Program-made: the position numbers and the translations under genes
Source: a virus
Strand: one strand, 5' to 3'
DNA length: 42,555 nt
IMG/VR virus record: IMGVR_UViG_3300044731_000682
Coordinates: 1 to 42,555 of that record
The notes under the pieces: generated by a model
Told to the model about the DNA's origin: nothing
The model's database searches: none
The model's input: the letters and a program-made list of their open reading frames with translations, nothing else
In this document: one piece after another, positions 6,762 through 13,484 of the stretch
Position numbering within the stretch: position 1 is the stretch's first letter
Layout of the letters: each line of letters begins with the position of its first letter

Positions 6762-7879
6762 CGCGCACCTCGCTTGCCGTTCCGCGCGTTAGCGCCGTCA
6801 ACCCGCTGCTGGAAATCTTCGGGGCACAACCAACCAGTCGCGCCGCAGGGGTTGCAATAGACCGGATGCTCGCCGCCCGTGCCATCGCATTCCGAGCAGA
6901 CCACCCACGGACGCAAGCGTTCCACCGACATTTCGGCTTGCTTGAGCGAACGGCTCAGCGACCAACCATCGAGATCGGCATGGCGCACCAGCGCGCCGTT
7001 GGTGATGTTTTTCGATGCGCGCGTGAGGGCCGCGCGATGCTGCCCTGATGCGTTCTTCGCGGCGACGATGGTCGCGACCGTCGCTTCGTATTGCCGCGTC
7101 AACAGCGTCCACTTGTAGATCAAGCATCCCGGCACCTCGCGCCCCTGATGGTCGCAGAGCACGGACGGCTTCTCGACCTTCGCGGGCTCAGCGGCGACGT
7201 CGTCCTCGAGCTCGGCGTCGTAGCCGTCGAAGCCGTCGTCGTCGGCCTCCTCGTCGGCCACCGGCTGAACAGGCGGAATCGGCTTCGCGGGCTGCTGCGC
7301 ATCCTCGAAAGCCTTGTCTTTCCGAGCCTTTGCGACTGGCGAATGGCCCGTTGCGACGTGTCCTTTTTCAGTGAGCTTCTTACCGGAACCAGACTCAATC
7401 TTGGAAGTGGTAACGGTTTCCACTTCCAGATTTTCCATATTCTGAGCCTGCAATTCGCGGCGAATTGTCGCGGCGAATGGATGGGAGACGCCACAATGCG
7501 CAGCGATAGCTCGGTCACCTTTCCCCTTGGATTTTGGATGCCGTAGTGCTGCAATCACAGCCGCGCGCTTATCAGCGTTCGTTCGCGCAAGCCCGCGGTT
7601 AGCCGCGCACGCAAGCCATTGCGCGTCTTCGATCGTGCCCTCGCGGATATGCGCGTCGATAGTGCGCTGCCCTCGACGGATTGCGACGGCGTGACGGTGG
7701 AAGCCGTCGACCAGCCACAACGAGTTCCCGTCGTCCACGACGTGGATCGGCGGAAATGTCGCACCCGCCTCGGCCGCGTCAAAATACTCGTCCAGCGTGG
7801 CCTTGTCGTACAGCGCCTCGCGAATCTGCGTGCCGCCGTCAAGCCGGATGCGCGTGATGTCGACCGTGACAGCAGCCAT
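6758..7879 (-). CDS. ParB-like protein with C-terminal zinc ribbon
   Basis: This 373-residue protein starts at the ATG at 7879, which shares a base with the upstream stop (TGATG); a longer frame upstream is not needed. Residues 1-100 form a ParB/Srx-type N domain with the signature DGFHRHAVA. A helix-turn-helix follows (DRAIAAHCGVSHPFAATIRR). A linker rich in Glu and Asp is followed by a C-terminal DnaJ-like double CxxC (CSECDGTG and CNPCGATG). In phages such proteins may bind, nick or partition DNA or control transcription; the exact role here cannot be told. Its position just before the helicase suggests a part in replication. Confidence 0.85.
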   Translation of the reverse strand: MAAVTVDITRIRLDGGTQIREALYDKATLDEYFDAAEAGATFPPIHVVDDGNSLWLVDGFHRHAVAIRRGQRTIDAHIREGTIEDAQWLACAANRGLARTNADKRAAVIAALRHPKSKGKGDRAIAAHCGVSHPFAATIRRELQAQNMENLEVETVTTSKIESGSGKKLTEKGHVATGHSPVAKARKDKAFEDAQQPAKPIPPVQPVADEEADDDGFDGYDAELEDDVAAEPAKVEKPSVLCDHQGREVPGCLIYKWTLLTRQYEATVATIVAAKNASGQHRAALTRASKNITNGALVRHADLDGWSLSRSLKQAEMSVERLRPWVVCSECDGTGGEHPVYCNPCGATGWLCPEDFQQRVDGANARNGKRGAR

Positions 7880-8064
7880 CAGACACCTGCCTTTCGAGCG
7901 AGCAGGAAGGCGCGACGCAGCCACGCGGACGGCGTCAGGTGATCGGCGGCAGCGACCTCTTCAAGCACGACGCGCTCTTCAGGCGTCATCATCATCGAGA
8001 ACCGCTCCGTGCGTGGATTCTCCACGCGCCGAGCATCTAGGACAGGATTCCGTCGGCGTGACAT
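7879..8064 (-). CDS. Small ribbon-helix-helix-like DNA-binding protein
   Basis: This 61-residue protein begins MSRRRNPVLDARR. It has the basic start, short strand (TERFSMMMTPEE) and two helices (ERVVLEEVAAADHLTPSAWLRRAF) expected of ribbon-helix-helix or mobilisation-protein-like DNA binders. The start at 8064 is chosen because AAAGGAG lies 6 nt before it; an in-frame ATG 30 nt upstream lacks such a site. It is the first gene of the long leftward operon, just after the TTGACA promoter at 8110-8137, so it may control that operon. Its stop shares a base with the ParB-like start. Confidence 0.75.
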   Translation of the reverse strand: MSRRRNPVLDARRVENPRTERFSMMMTPEERVVLEEVAAADHLTPSAWLRRAFLLARKAGV

Positions 8065-8109
8065 ATTCAACTCCTTTGCGCGTAAAGCGCGCATCGAACG
8101 GGAGTCGTA

Positions 8110-8137
8110 TGCATATCACGTTGCGCTGGTATGTCAA
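8110..8137 (-). promoter_or_regulatory. Leftward sigma-70-like promoter
   Basis: On the minus strand a perfect -35 (TTGACA, 8137-8132) is followed after 16 bp by TATGCA (8115-8110), or after 18 bp by TGCATA. The -10 is weak, but the -35 is exact and the site lies between a terminator hairpin and the first gene of the operon (8064). The predicted transcript would begin near 8103 and read through the replication genes toward the terminase genes. Confidence 0.55.
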
Positions 8138-8155
8138 CGCGCGAGGATAAGAAAA

Positions 8156-8218
8156 GGACCAGCAGCTGACGCCCTACGTCGCGGGTAGGGAGTCGCGACG
8201 GCGTCGAGCTGCTGGTCC
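8156..8218 (-). terminator. Terminator hairpin ending the 9957-8293 leftward unit
   Basis: An 18-base arm GGACCAGCAGCTGACGCC (8156-8173) pairs with its complement at 8200-8218, with one bulged G at 8206. On the minus strand the stem is followed by TTTTCTTATC, the usual T-rich end of a Rho-independent terminator. The direction fits termination after the 8293-8793 gene, just before the next leftward promoter. Confidence 0.75.
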
Positions 8219-8259
8219 GCGTGGTGATTACGCCGCGCACGTCATGAGGTCAATGTCAC

Positions 8260-8286
8260 GGGGTCACTTCTGCGAATTGTGACCCC
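8260..8286. repeat. Second hairpin downstream of 8293 gene
   Basis: GGGGTCAC (8260-8267) and GTGACCCC (8279-8286) form a perfect 8-bp stem with an 11-base loop, 6 bases after the stop of the secreted-protein gene. There is no T run on either side, so it is more likely to stabilise the mRNA end or bind a protein than to terminate alone. Confidence 0.55.
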
Positions 8287-8292
8287 GGATAG

Positions 8293-8793
8293 TCACGGCA
8301 ACCGCCAGAACGCGTTAGCGGTGTCGCCGCAGTCGACGCGCCGCCAGCCTAACCGCAACGCGCGCGCGAGATCGTCGCCGCTCGCAGCGCCCCAGTGCTC
8401 CGCGTCGCATCGCCCCGGCCCTCCGCGCTGGACGGCGACGAGTGCGCGAGCATAGAGCCGCTGCAAGCGCGGCGTGCCGCCCTCTGGTAGCGCGCGGATG
8501 CGGGCCTGCCGCAGCGAGGGTCGCGACGCGCGGTGCACGGCGCAGTAGCGGCGCGCCATCGATGCGACGCTCATCTCGCCTCGAGCAGCGCGCCGCTCGA
8601 GCACGTCGAGGATGGCGGGCCAGTCCTCCGCGCGCGAGCTCTCCGCGACGAGGCAGCGCGCGATGTCGGCGGCGTCGTGCGACGCGGCTGCGGGCGGGTC
8701 TTGCGCTTCCGCGACGTTGCAGGCCGAGCAGCTGCCGAAGCCGATGACGGCGAGCAGCGCGCCGAGCACGATGTCATCGAGGATGCGGGTCAT
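8293..8793 (-). CDS. Secreted protein, possible cell-wall hydrolase
   Basis: This 166-residue protein has its start at 8793 supported by GGAGG 5 nt upstream and by ATGA overlap with the upstream gene. Residues 1-30 look like a Sec signal: a hydrophobic core (IVLGALLAVIGFG), two Cys, then AEAQ as a likely cleavage point. The mature part (IARCLVAESSRAEDWPAILDVLERRA) recalls the helical core with a catalytic Glu of SleB-type or transglycosylase-like hydrolases, and the end has CGDTANAFW. This likeness is only by eye. It is the last gene before the terminator. Confidence 0.7.
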   Translation of the reverse strand: MTRILDDIVLGALLAVIGFGSCSACNVAEAQDPPAAASHDAADIARCLVAESSRAEDWPAILDVLERRAARGEMSVASMARRYCAVHRASRPSLRQARIRALPEGGTPRLQRLYARALVAVQRGGPGRCDAEHWGAASGDDLARALRLGWRRVDCGDTANAFWRLP

Positions 8794-9137
8794 AGATCCT
8801 CCGTAAGACACGGACCCACTGTGAACCAAGAGGCTCGATCATCGCGTGGATGCATATAAGTCATCATCAGTCCAGTTGTATAACCGTGGAAACGGCCAGC
8901 GGAAACTCCCATTCGAAGGCGTTTGGTAGACTCTCGAACTTCGGCGCACGTCAAGCCTGTTCGCCGCGCAATCGCGCGCACCGACGACTTGATATGCCGT
9001 GGGTCGGGTTTTTTTAGACGAAGGTTGCGGCGGTAAAGCCGTATCAAATCGTCTGCGACTTGGCGGTCATTTCCTTGCACAGCTGCGCGAACCGCCGCGT
9101 ACAATTTCTCCCAACGGGGGTCTGGTTTGCTATTCAC
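8790..9137 (-). CDS. Hypothetical protein with possible helix-turn-helix
   Basis: This 115-residue protein starts at GTG 9137, with the strong site GGAGGTGA just upstream and GTGA overlap with the preceding gene. The middle (RAIARRTGLTCAEVRESTKRL, in two parts about residues 53-73) has the spacing of a helix-turn-helix. The first third is basic and helical. The end (YTTGLMMTYMHPRDDRASWF) has no known match. It may be a small regulator. Confidence 0.75.
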   Translation of the reverse strand: MNSKPDPRWEKLYAAVRAAVQGNDRQVADDLIRLYRRNLRLKKPDPRHIKSSVRAIARRTGLTCAEVRESTKRLRMGVSAGRFHGYTTGLMMTYMHPRDDRASWFTVGPCLTEDL

Positions 9138-9355
9138 GCGTCACCTCCGCGGCCAGTGATGCGCGGGCCGCTTTCGGCATCGCGGCGAGCGCGCCACGAC
9201 GGCAGCGAGATATCGTCGTCCGCGCGCGTGCTGAGCAGCGCGGCGATGGCAGCGTCACGCAGCGCGCCGACGACGAGGCGAGCAGCGAGACGCGCCTCGC
9301 GGACGTGCGCGACAGCGAGGTCGAGGAGAAGCGAGCGGCGACGGTGCGGGCTCAT
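9134..9355 (-). CDS. Small hypothetical protein
   Basis: This 73-residue frame starts at ATG 9355, which overlaps the stop of the AT-hook gene (ATGA), and ends in GTGA overlap with the next gene. The first half is an Ala/Leu/Arg-rich helix (LLLDLAVAHVREARLAARLV) and the rest is polar. No domain is recognised. The support is mainly the overlap at both ends. Confidence 0.6.
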   Translation of the reverse strand: MSPHRRRSLLLDLAVAHVREARLAARLVVGALRDAAIAALLSTRADDDISLPSWRARRDAESGPRITGRGGDA

Positions 9356-9957
9356 GGCGCGTCCTCCACGACGACGCGCGACTCGCCGGCGACGACGGGT
9401 TCCTCGACGGGCGGCTCCTCGAGGCGAGCCAACGCGGCGCGGATGCGGTCCAGCGTGTCCGGTATAGACGGCGAGGCAAGGCGCACGGCGTTGACCACGA
9501 GCTGCCCGATGTCTGCGGCGGTGATGGCAGGCTCTTCAACGGGCGCGGCCTCGACGCGCGGCGTGCGCTTGTGCGGTGGCGTGGCGACGACCTCCGCGGG
9601 CACCTTGCGCGGGCGACCTCGAGGACGGCGCGGCGGCTGCTCGACGGGCACGACGGGCGCGACTTCCACGACGACCTCGACGGGCGGCGGCGGCGCGAGC
9701 GGCACCTTGCGCGGGCGACCACGCTTGCGCTTGACGGGCTCGTCGCTGGCGATCTCGACGGGCGGTGGCGCGACGACCTTGCGCGCGCGACTCGGCGGCA
9801 GCTGCGGGCCACCGACGCGCTGTTGCTCGATGAGCGTGACGACGTAGCGCGACACCGACTCGTCGGCGGCTGCGGCGAGGTCGCGCAGGAGGTCGTGCGT
9901 GTGCACGGGCAGGCGCACGAAAAGGGCGGGCAGTTTTGAGGACGGCGTGTCAGGCAT
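9352..9957 (-). CDS. Ribbon-helix-helix protein with two AT-hooks
   Basis: This 201-residue protein starts at the internal ATG 9957. The N-terminal 50 residues (ALFVRLPVHTHDLLRDLAAA, then DESVSRYVVTLIEQQ) fit a ribbon-helix-helix fold. A Pro/Val linker carries two AT-hook cores, KRKRGRPRKVP and RPRGRPRKVP, coded in part by an exact 18-bp DNA repeat (9601-9618 and 9703-9720). The C-terminal part has a helical region (TAADIGQLVVNAVRLASPS). AT-hooks bind the minor groove of AT-rich DNA, and the only AT-rich palindromes I see lie directly upstream (10015-10053). It is probably the regulator of the divergent promoters; this is inference. No clear Shine-Dalgarno site precedes the start. Confidence 0.8.
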   Translation of the reverse strand: MPDTPSSKLPALFVRLPVHTHDLLRDLAAAADESVSRYVVTLIEQQRVGGPQLPPSRARKVVAPPPVEIASDEPVKRKRGRPRKVPLAPPPPVEVVVEVAPVVPVEQPPRRPRGRPRKVPAEVVATPPHKRTPRVEAAPVEEPAITAADIGQLVVNAVRLASPSIPDTLDRIRAALARLEEPPVEEPVVAGESRVVVEDAP

Positions 9958-9980
9958 GGCCGCGACGGCTAGCAGTTGAT

Positions 9981-10010
9981 CTAGCAGCGCGCAAGCCGAC
10001 CGCGTGCTAG
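9981..10010. repeat. CTAGCA inverted repeat in divergent control region
   Basis: CTAGCA (9981-9986) and TGCTAG (10005-10010) face each other, with CGCG inner matches and one extra base. A further CTAGCAG lies at 9969-9975. The core GCTAGC recurs at 9968, 10006 and 10496, the last inside the spacer of the second rightward promoter. It could be a regulator site, but GCTAGC also occurs elsewhere (for example near 16547 and 33343), so this is weak. Confidence 0.35.
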
Positions 10011-10014
10011 CGCA

Positions 10015-10053
10015 CGAAATAAATATTTCGCACGCCACGCGAAATAATATTTG
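10015..10053. promoter_or_regulatory. Tandem AT-rich operator-like palindromes
   Basis: Two related palindromic sites stand out in GC-rich DNA: CGAAATAAATATTTCG (10015-10030, perfect 7-bp arms) and CGAAATAATATTTG (10040-10053). Their centres are about 24 bp apart, roughly two helical turns, and the second overlaps the -35 of the rightward promoter (10051-10056). They are candidate operators for the adjacent RHH/AT-hook protein. Confidence 0.6.
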
Positions 10054-10079
10054 ACTCGATATAGCACCGGGCTTATACG
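10051..10079 (+). promoter_or_regulatory. Rightward sigma-70 promoter P1
   Basis: TTGACT (10051-10056), a 17-bp spacer and TATACG (10074-10079) form a strong sigma-70 promoter reading toward 10129. Transcription would start near 10086 and give a leader of about 43 nt. The -35 overlaps an AT-rich palindrome, so the promoter is probably regulated. Confidence 0.75.
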
Positions 10080-10128
10080 TAGGGGGTCAGCGGCGCGGTG
10101 CCGCGACGCACGGAGAGTAGAGACGACC

Positions 10129-10479
10129 ATGACGACCACGACGACCACGACGACCTGCACCTCGGCTGACGTTTCTCGCGCTGCTGCGGCGCACCGCGCG
10201 CTGCGACAGGTCAGCGAGCTGCACGGCCTCGTGACCGAGCAGATCGACGCGGAGCGCGACGCGACGAGCGACACCGACAAGGCAATCCTCAACACGCGCA
10301 TTGCCAAGACCTTCGCGCGCATCGCCGCGGCCTACCGTCGCAGCGCCGCAGCCGGTGGCCGCCGTTTCTTCATTGGCCAGCAGCCTGGCTCCGGTGATCG
10401 TGAGCGCGCCGCCGCCAATCGCGCCGACGCTGACGCCGCGCATCACCGCGAGGTCGCGCGCTTCTACCGCGGTGCGTGA
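10129..10479 (+). CDS. Early protein with poly-Thr start
   Basis: This 116-residue protein is the first gene of the rightward block. It opens with eight Thr in a row, coded by an ACGACC-type microsatellite (10122-10157). The rest is a helical, charged sequence (LHGLVTEQIDAERDATSDTD and IAKTFARIAAAYRRS) ending in His/Arg-rich residues. The start at 10129 is chosen after the GGAG at 10112-10115 and because the frame upstream lies in the promoter region. No domain is recognised. Its place just after a regulated promoter suggests an early, host-directed protein, but that is inference. Confidence 0.7.
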   Translation: MTTTTTTTTCTSADVSRAAAAHRALRQVSELHGLVTEQIDAERDATSDTDKAILNTRIAKTFARIAAAYRRSAAAGGRRFFIGQQPGSGDRERAAANRADADAAHHREVARFYRGA

Positions 10480-10486
10480 ATAAAGC

Positions 10487-10515
10487 TTGACGGTTGCTAG
10501 CGCCTACCTTATAAA
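10487..10515 (+). promoter_or_regulatory. Rightward sigma-70 promoter P2
   Basis: TTGACG (10487-10492), an exact 17-bp spacer and TATAAA (10510-10515) make a near-consensus sigma-70 promoter just after the stop of the preceding gene. Transcription would start near 10522, right before the CGACGGT inverted repeat. Confidence 0.8.
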
Positions 10516-10523
10516 CATCACGT

Positions 10524-10542
10524 CGACGGTTAGGGACCGTCG
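10524..10542. promoter_or_regulatory. Inverted repeat at start of the P2 transcript
   Basis: CGACGGT (10524-10530) and ACCGTCG (10536-10542) form perfect 7-bp arms around TAGGG. The site lies a few bases after the predicted P2 start, where it could be an operator or a 5' leader hairpin that protects the mRNA. Confidence 0.5.
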
Positions 10543-10564
10543 CATTACAGAGAGCGAGGACATC

Positions 10565-11095
10565 ATGACGACCAGCTACCAGATTACCGCGCGCGACACC
10601 GGCCACTGTCTCGGCATCTACGAGGGCGCGACGCCCGCTGATGCCGTCGAGGAGCTGCACCGCGACGCAGGCTACGCAGGCAGCGGCGAGGCTGCCGCGG
10701 CGCTCGAGATGACCGTCGAGGCGCTGCTCGCGCAGCTCGACGTGCGCGAGACTCGCGTCGCCAGCGACGACGACGTCGCGCACATCGTCGACCTCATGAT
10801 CAGCGACGATTGCGCGGCGCTCATTGCCGACCGCGACGACGTCACCGAGGACAACGCGTGCCGTGAATTGCTCGCGAGCTGCACCGAGGCGGACTACGTG
10901 TCCTGCGGCTGGTCCGACCGCGCCATCATCTGGCAGCTGCGTAATGCGGCGTCGGTGTCGCAAATCGGCGGTTTCGCTACCGACGCCGACACCATCGACC
11001 GCGTGCGCGATGCCTACGTCACGCAGCTCGTCGCAGACGCCGCCAGCGAGGCCGACGTCGAGGCGATGATCGCGGACCTCGAGGTGGCGTCGTGA
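10565..11095 (+). CDS. Acidic early protein
   Basis: This 176-residue protein begins MTTSYQITARDTGHCLGIYE. It is strongly acidic and Ala-rich, with many Asp residues (for example ASDDDVAHIVDLMISDD) and few basic ones. The start is preceded by GAGGACATC, a leader nearly identical to the one before the gene at 11808. An earlier TTG-initiated frame would include the P2 promoter and is rejected. No domain is recognised; such acidic phage proteins are sometimes DNA mimics or inhibitors, but there is no direct evidence here. It ends in GTGA overlap with the next gene. Confidence 0.8.
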   Translation: MTTSYQITARDTGHCLGIYEGATPADAVEELHRDAGYAGSGEAAAALEMTVEALLAQLDVRETRVASDDDVAHIVDLMISDDCAALIADRDDVTEDNACRELLASCTEADYVSCGWSDRAIIWQLRNAASVSQIGGFATDADTIDRVRDAYVTQLVADAASEADVEAMIADLEVAS

Positions 11096-11721
11096 GCGTG
11101 CGTGACGCACTGCGCTACGGCGAGTTCCCCGCGGGATTCGGCGTGTCCATCGGCACCGCGCACGCGAACTGCGCCGCTGCGGTGACGGCTGCGCGCGAGG
11201 CATGGCGCGACGGCGGCAGCGACACCGCGTATCTGCGCGCGACGCTCGCCGCGATCACCGATGCGGAGCGCGCCCTCGGCGCAGCGTGCGCCGACGTCCG
11301 TGGGCGCTCGATGACGGAGGCCGCTCACGCCATCGCTGGCGCGTACGAGCTGCGCGCGCATGAGCGCCAGTGCCGCGCCGACATCGCGGAGGCGTGTCGC
11401 CTGCGCGCTCGAGCAGCCATCGGCCCCGAGGTCTGCGCGCAGGTCGATGCCATCCACGAGGCGACGCGCCAGCGCATCGACGCGGCGCGCGACGCGTACC
11501 TCGCAGGCGGCGAGCAGCGCACGTACCGCGAGACGCTGCTTCGCGAGCACCGAGAGGCACAGCGCGAACTCGACGTCGTCCTCGCGGCGCACGGTGACGG
11601 CGCGTGGGCGGCAGCCGATCAGCGGCGGCTTGACGCGCATCTGAGTCGCGCCAGCGAGGACTACCGGCAGCGCTACATCGCAGAGCGCGACGCACGGCGC
11701 GCTGCGGGCGAGCGCTACTAG
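11092..11721 (+). CDS. Helical hypothetical protein
   Basis: This 209-residue protein starts at GTG, which overlaps the upstream stop (GTGA). It is almost entirely Ala/Arg/Glu-rich helix, likely to form helical bundles or coiled coils (for example ACRLRARAAIGPEVCAQVDA and LREHREAQRELDVVLAAHG). Four scattered Cys do not form a clear metal site. It is co-transcribed with the acidic protein from P2. Function unknown. Confidence 0.8.
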   Translation: MSVRDALRYGEFPAGFGVSIGTAHANCAAAVTAAREAWRDGGSDTAYLRATLAAITDAERALGAACADVRGRSMTEAAHAIAGAYELRAHERQCRADIAEACRLRARAAIGPEVCAQVDAIHEATRQRIDAARDAYLAGGEQRTYRETLLREHREAQRELDVVLAAHGDGAWAAADQRRLDAHLSRASEDYRQRYIAERDARRAAGERY

Positions 11722-11807
11722 GCCGAAACCGCGCGCTCCACGCGAGCGCCGGTCGCGACGTGACGCGTCGCCTGACGAGGCCGTCAGACCACCACAGCGA
11801 GGACACC

Positions 11808-12071
11808 ATGAGCACCACGAACACGACGACGATGACGACGATGATGGAGAGCACGATGGGCGACATGGGGCTGCGTGCGATTCGCGCTTACCGCTGCGGC
11901 GTGAGCGCCATGCCCGAGGTGGCGTGGATCGTGGACGTCGTCACCGAGACGTCGATCACGGGCAGCGGCACCGGCGCGACCTTCGAGGCGGCGTTGGCCT
12001 CCGCGGTCGAGAGCACCCGCCAGTCCGCGGGCCAGATCTTCTACATCGTGCAGCGCGACGGGGCGCTGTGA
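11808..12071 (+). CDS. Small early protein with Thr/Met-rich start
   Basis: This 87-residue protein begins MSTTNTTTMTTMMESTMGDM, then has a compact beta-rich part (AYRCGVSAMPEVAWIVDVV and GQIFYIVQRDG). The leader AGCGAGGACACCATGA matches that of the gene at 10565 except at one base. The Thr-rich start recalls the gene at 10129. It shares one base with the next gene (TGATG). Function unknown. Confidence 0.7.
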   Translation: MSTTNTTTMTTMMESTMGDMGLRAIRAYRCGVSAMPEVAWIVDVVTETSITGSGTGATFEAALASAVESTRQSAGQIFYIVQRDGAL

Positions 12072-12196
12072 TGCGCGCGCCGGGTAACCCGCACGGCGGG
12101 CTCGTCGCCGCGCTTGTCGCCGTCTGCGAGGGCTGCGCGTGCCCCGCGTGCCGCCAGCTGCGGCGGCGCATCGCTGCGGCTGGGAGGCCGTCGTGA
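12071..12196 (+). CDS. Very small Cys-knuckle protein
   Basis: This 41-residue protein begins MRAPGNPHGGLVAALVAVCE. The centre has CEGCACPAC, four Cys spaced C-x2-C-x-C-x2-C, followed by a basic end (RQLRRRIAAAGR). It is accepted because both its start and its stop are joined to neighbours by TGATG. It may bind zinc or be a small DNA- or RNA-binding peptide. Confidence 0.6.
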   Translation: MRAPGNPHGGLVAALVAVCEGCACPACRQLRRRIAAAGRPS

Positions 12197-12681
12197 TGTC
12201 GAAGTACTGGGTGCGCGTGCGCGCGGAGTACGTCGTGCCCGTGCTCGCGACGTCGCGCGAGGATGCGTTGCAACTGGACGAGGGCGACCTCGTGGACGAG
12301 CTGACGCCCGAGTCGCTGTACTCGTGCGAGATCATCGGCGCGGTCGCTGACAGCGAGCGGCACGTCTGGCCGACGAGCGCCGCGGCCCTCGACGTCGAGG
12401 AGGTCGGCATCGCCGCGCGCGACGACGCGGACCTGAGCGCCGCCATGCTCGAGGTGGGCGAGCGTATCCGCGCGCAGTTCCGCGGCGTCAGCATGAGCGG
12501 CGACGAGTTGCGGTCGCTGGTGAGTCGTGCTATCGCCGCGATGAGCCAGCAGGTCGCGGAGTCGGTACTGGGAGCCGACGCTGATGACCGGTGGGCGCGC
12601 CTGCCGCGACTGGCAGAGCGCATTCGATTGAGCGCTGACAGCAGCGCTCGTGCCTATACGAAATGGAGGACGCAATCATGA
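12196..12681 (+). CDS. Hypothetical protein
   Basis: This 161-residue protein starts at ATG 12196, sharing a base with the upstream stop. The first 40 residues (KYWVRVRAEYVVPVLATSRE, then DALQLDEGDL) look like a small alpha/beta domain. The rest is acidic and helical with a basic end. It overlaps the RecT-like start by 4 nt (ATGA), so it is expressed with the recombination genes. No domain is recognised. Confidence 0.75.
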   Translation: MSKYWVRVRAEYVVPVLATSREDALQLDEGDLVDELTPESLYSCEIIGAVADSERHVWPTSAAALDVEEVGIAARDDADLSAAMLEVGERIRAQFRGVSMSGDELRSLVSRAIAAMSQQVAESVLGADADDRWARLPRLAERIRLSADSSARAYTKWRTQS

Positions 12682-13484
12682 GTGAAATCAAGGTCGCTGG
12701 TCTGGATATGGTGTCGTCGTTGGCTGACGTGCTGCGGCTCGCGGAGACGCTTGCCGCGGCAAAGGGCGGGTTCATCCCCGATCATTTCCGCACTCCCGCG
12801 CAGGTCGCCGCCGTCATCCTCGCAGGCCGCGAGTTGGGCGTCGGCCCGATGGCGTCGCTGCGGTCGTTCTACTTGGTCAACGGCAAGCTCGGAATGGACG
12901 CCAGCTTCGTGTCGGGCCGGATGCTCGCGCACGGCATCGGCCTCGAGTGGCTCAGCGACACCGACGAGTGCGCCAGCGTGCGATTGACGCGCCCGAACTG
13001 CGCGCCGTACACGAGCACCTTTACGCGCGCCGACGCCGAGCGTGCGGGCCTCTGGGGCTCCGCGACGTGGCGCAAGTACCCGCGCGCCATGCTGCGTGCA
13101 CGCGCGATTACTGCGGGTGCGCGTGCCTACGCCGCCGACGCGTTTAGCGGCAGCGTCTACACGCGCGAGGAGTTGAGCGCGCCGCAGCACGACGAGGAGC
13201 CGCGCGTCGAGCACGTCGCCGTCGTGGAGGGCGTGCCCGCGACACCGACGCTCGAGGACGGCGCAGAGCGCATCGTCGCGGCGCTCGACGTGGCGAGCAC
13301 CGACGTCGAGCTCGCGCAGCTGCGGGCCGAGCTGGTCGCGCCTGCGTGGGCGTCGCTGAGCGCGGCGGGGCGCGAGCGCGTGAGCGCGGCGGGCAAGGCT
13401 GCGAAGGCGCGCATCGACGAGAGCAAGAGCGCGATCATCGCGCGGATGAACGCAGACCGCGAGAGCGGCGAGGAGAGCACATGA
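12678..13484 (+). CDS. recT: RecT-like single-strand annealing protein
   Basis: This 268-residue protein matches the RecT group of phage annealing proteins, which pair complementary single strands in homologous recombination. The typical segments are visible: a helical start, LAGRELGVGPMASLRSFYLV, NGKLGMDASFV, then WRKYPRAMLRARAITAGARA and a following AADAFSG. The start at 12678 has GGAGG 9 nt before it and overlaps the upstream stop (ATGA). The C-terminal 90 residues are a variable helical tail. The SSB gene follows directly. No exonuclease partner is recognised nearby. Confidence 0.85.
   Translation: MSEIKVAGLDMVSSLADVLRLAETLAAAKGGFIPDHFRTPAQVAAVILAGRELGVGPMASLRSFYLVNGKLGMDASFVSGRMLAHGIGLEWLSDTDECASVRLTRPNCAPYTSTFTRADAERAGLWGSATWRKYPRAMLRARAITAGARAYAADAFSGSVYTREELSAPQHDEEPRVEHVAVVEGVPATPTLEDGAERIVAALDVASTDVELAQLRAELVAPAWASLSAAGRERVSAAGKAAKARIDESKSAIIARMNADRESGEEST

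Noticed and set aside
10487-10564. TTG 10487 as start of the acidic early protein
   Set aside because: The extension consists of the P2 promoter and its inverted repeat; the ATG at 10565 has a proper leader.
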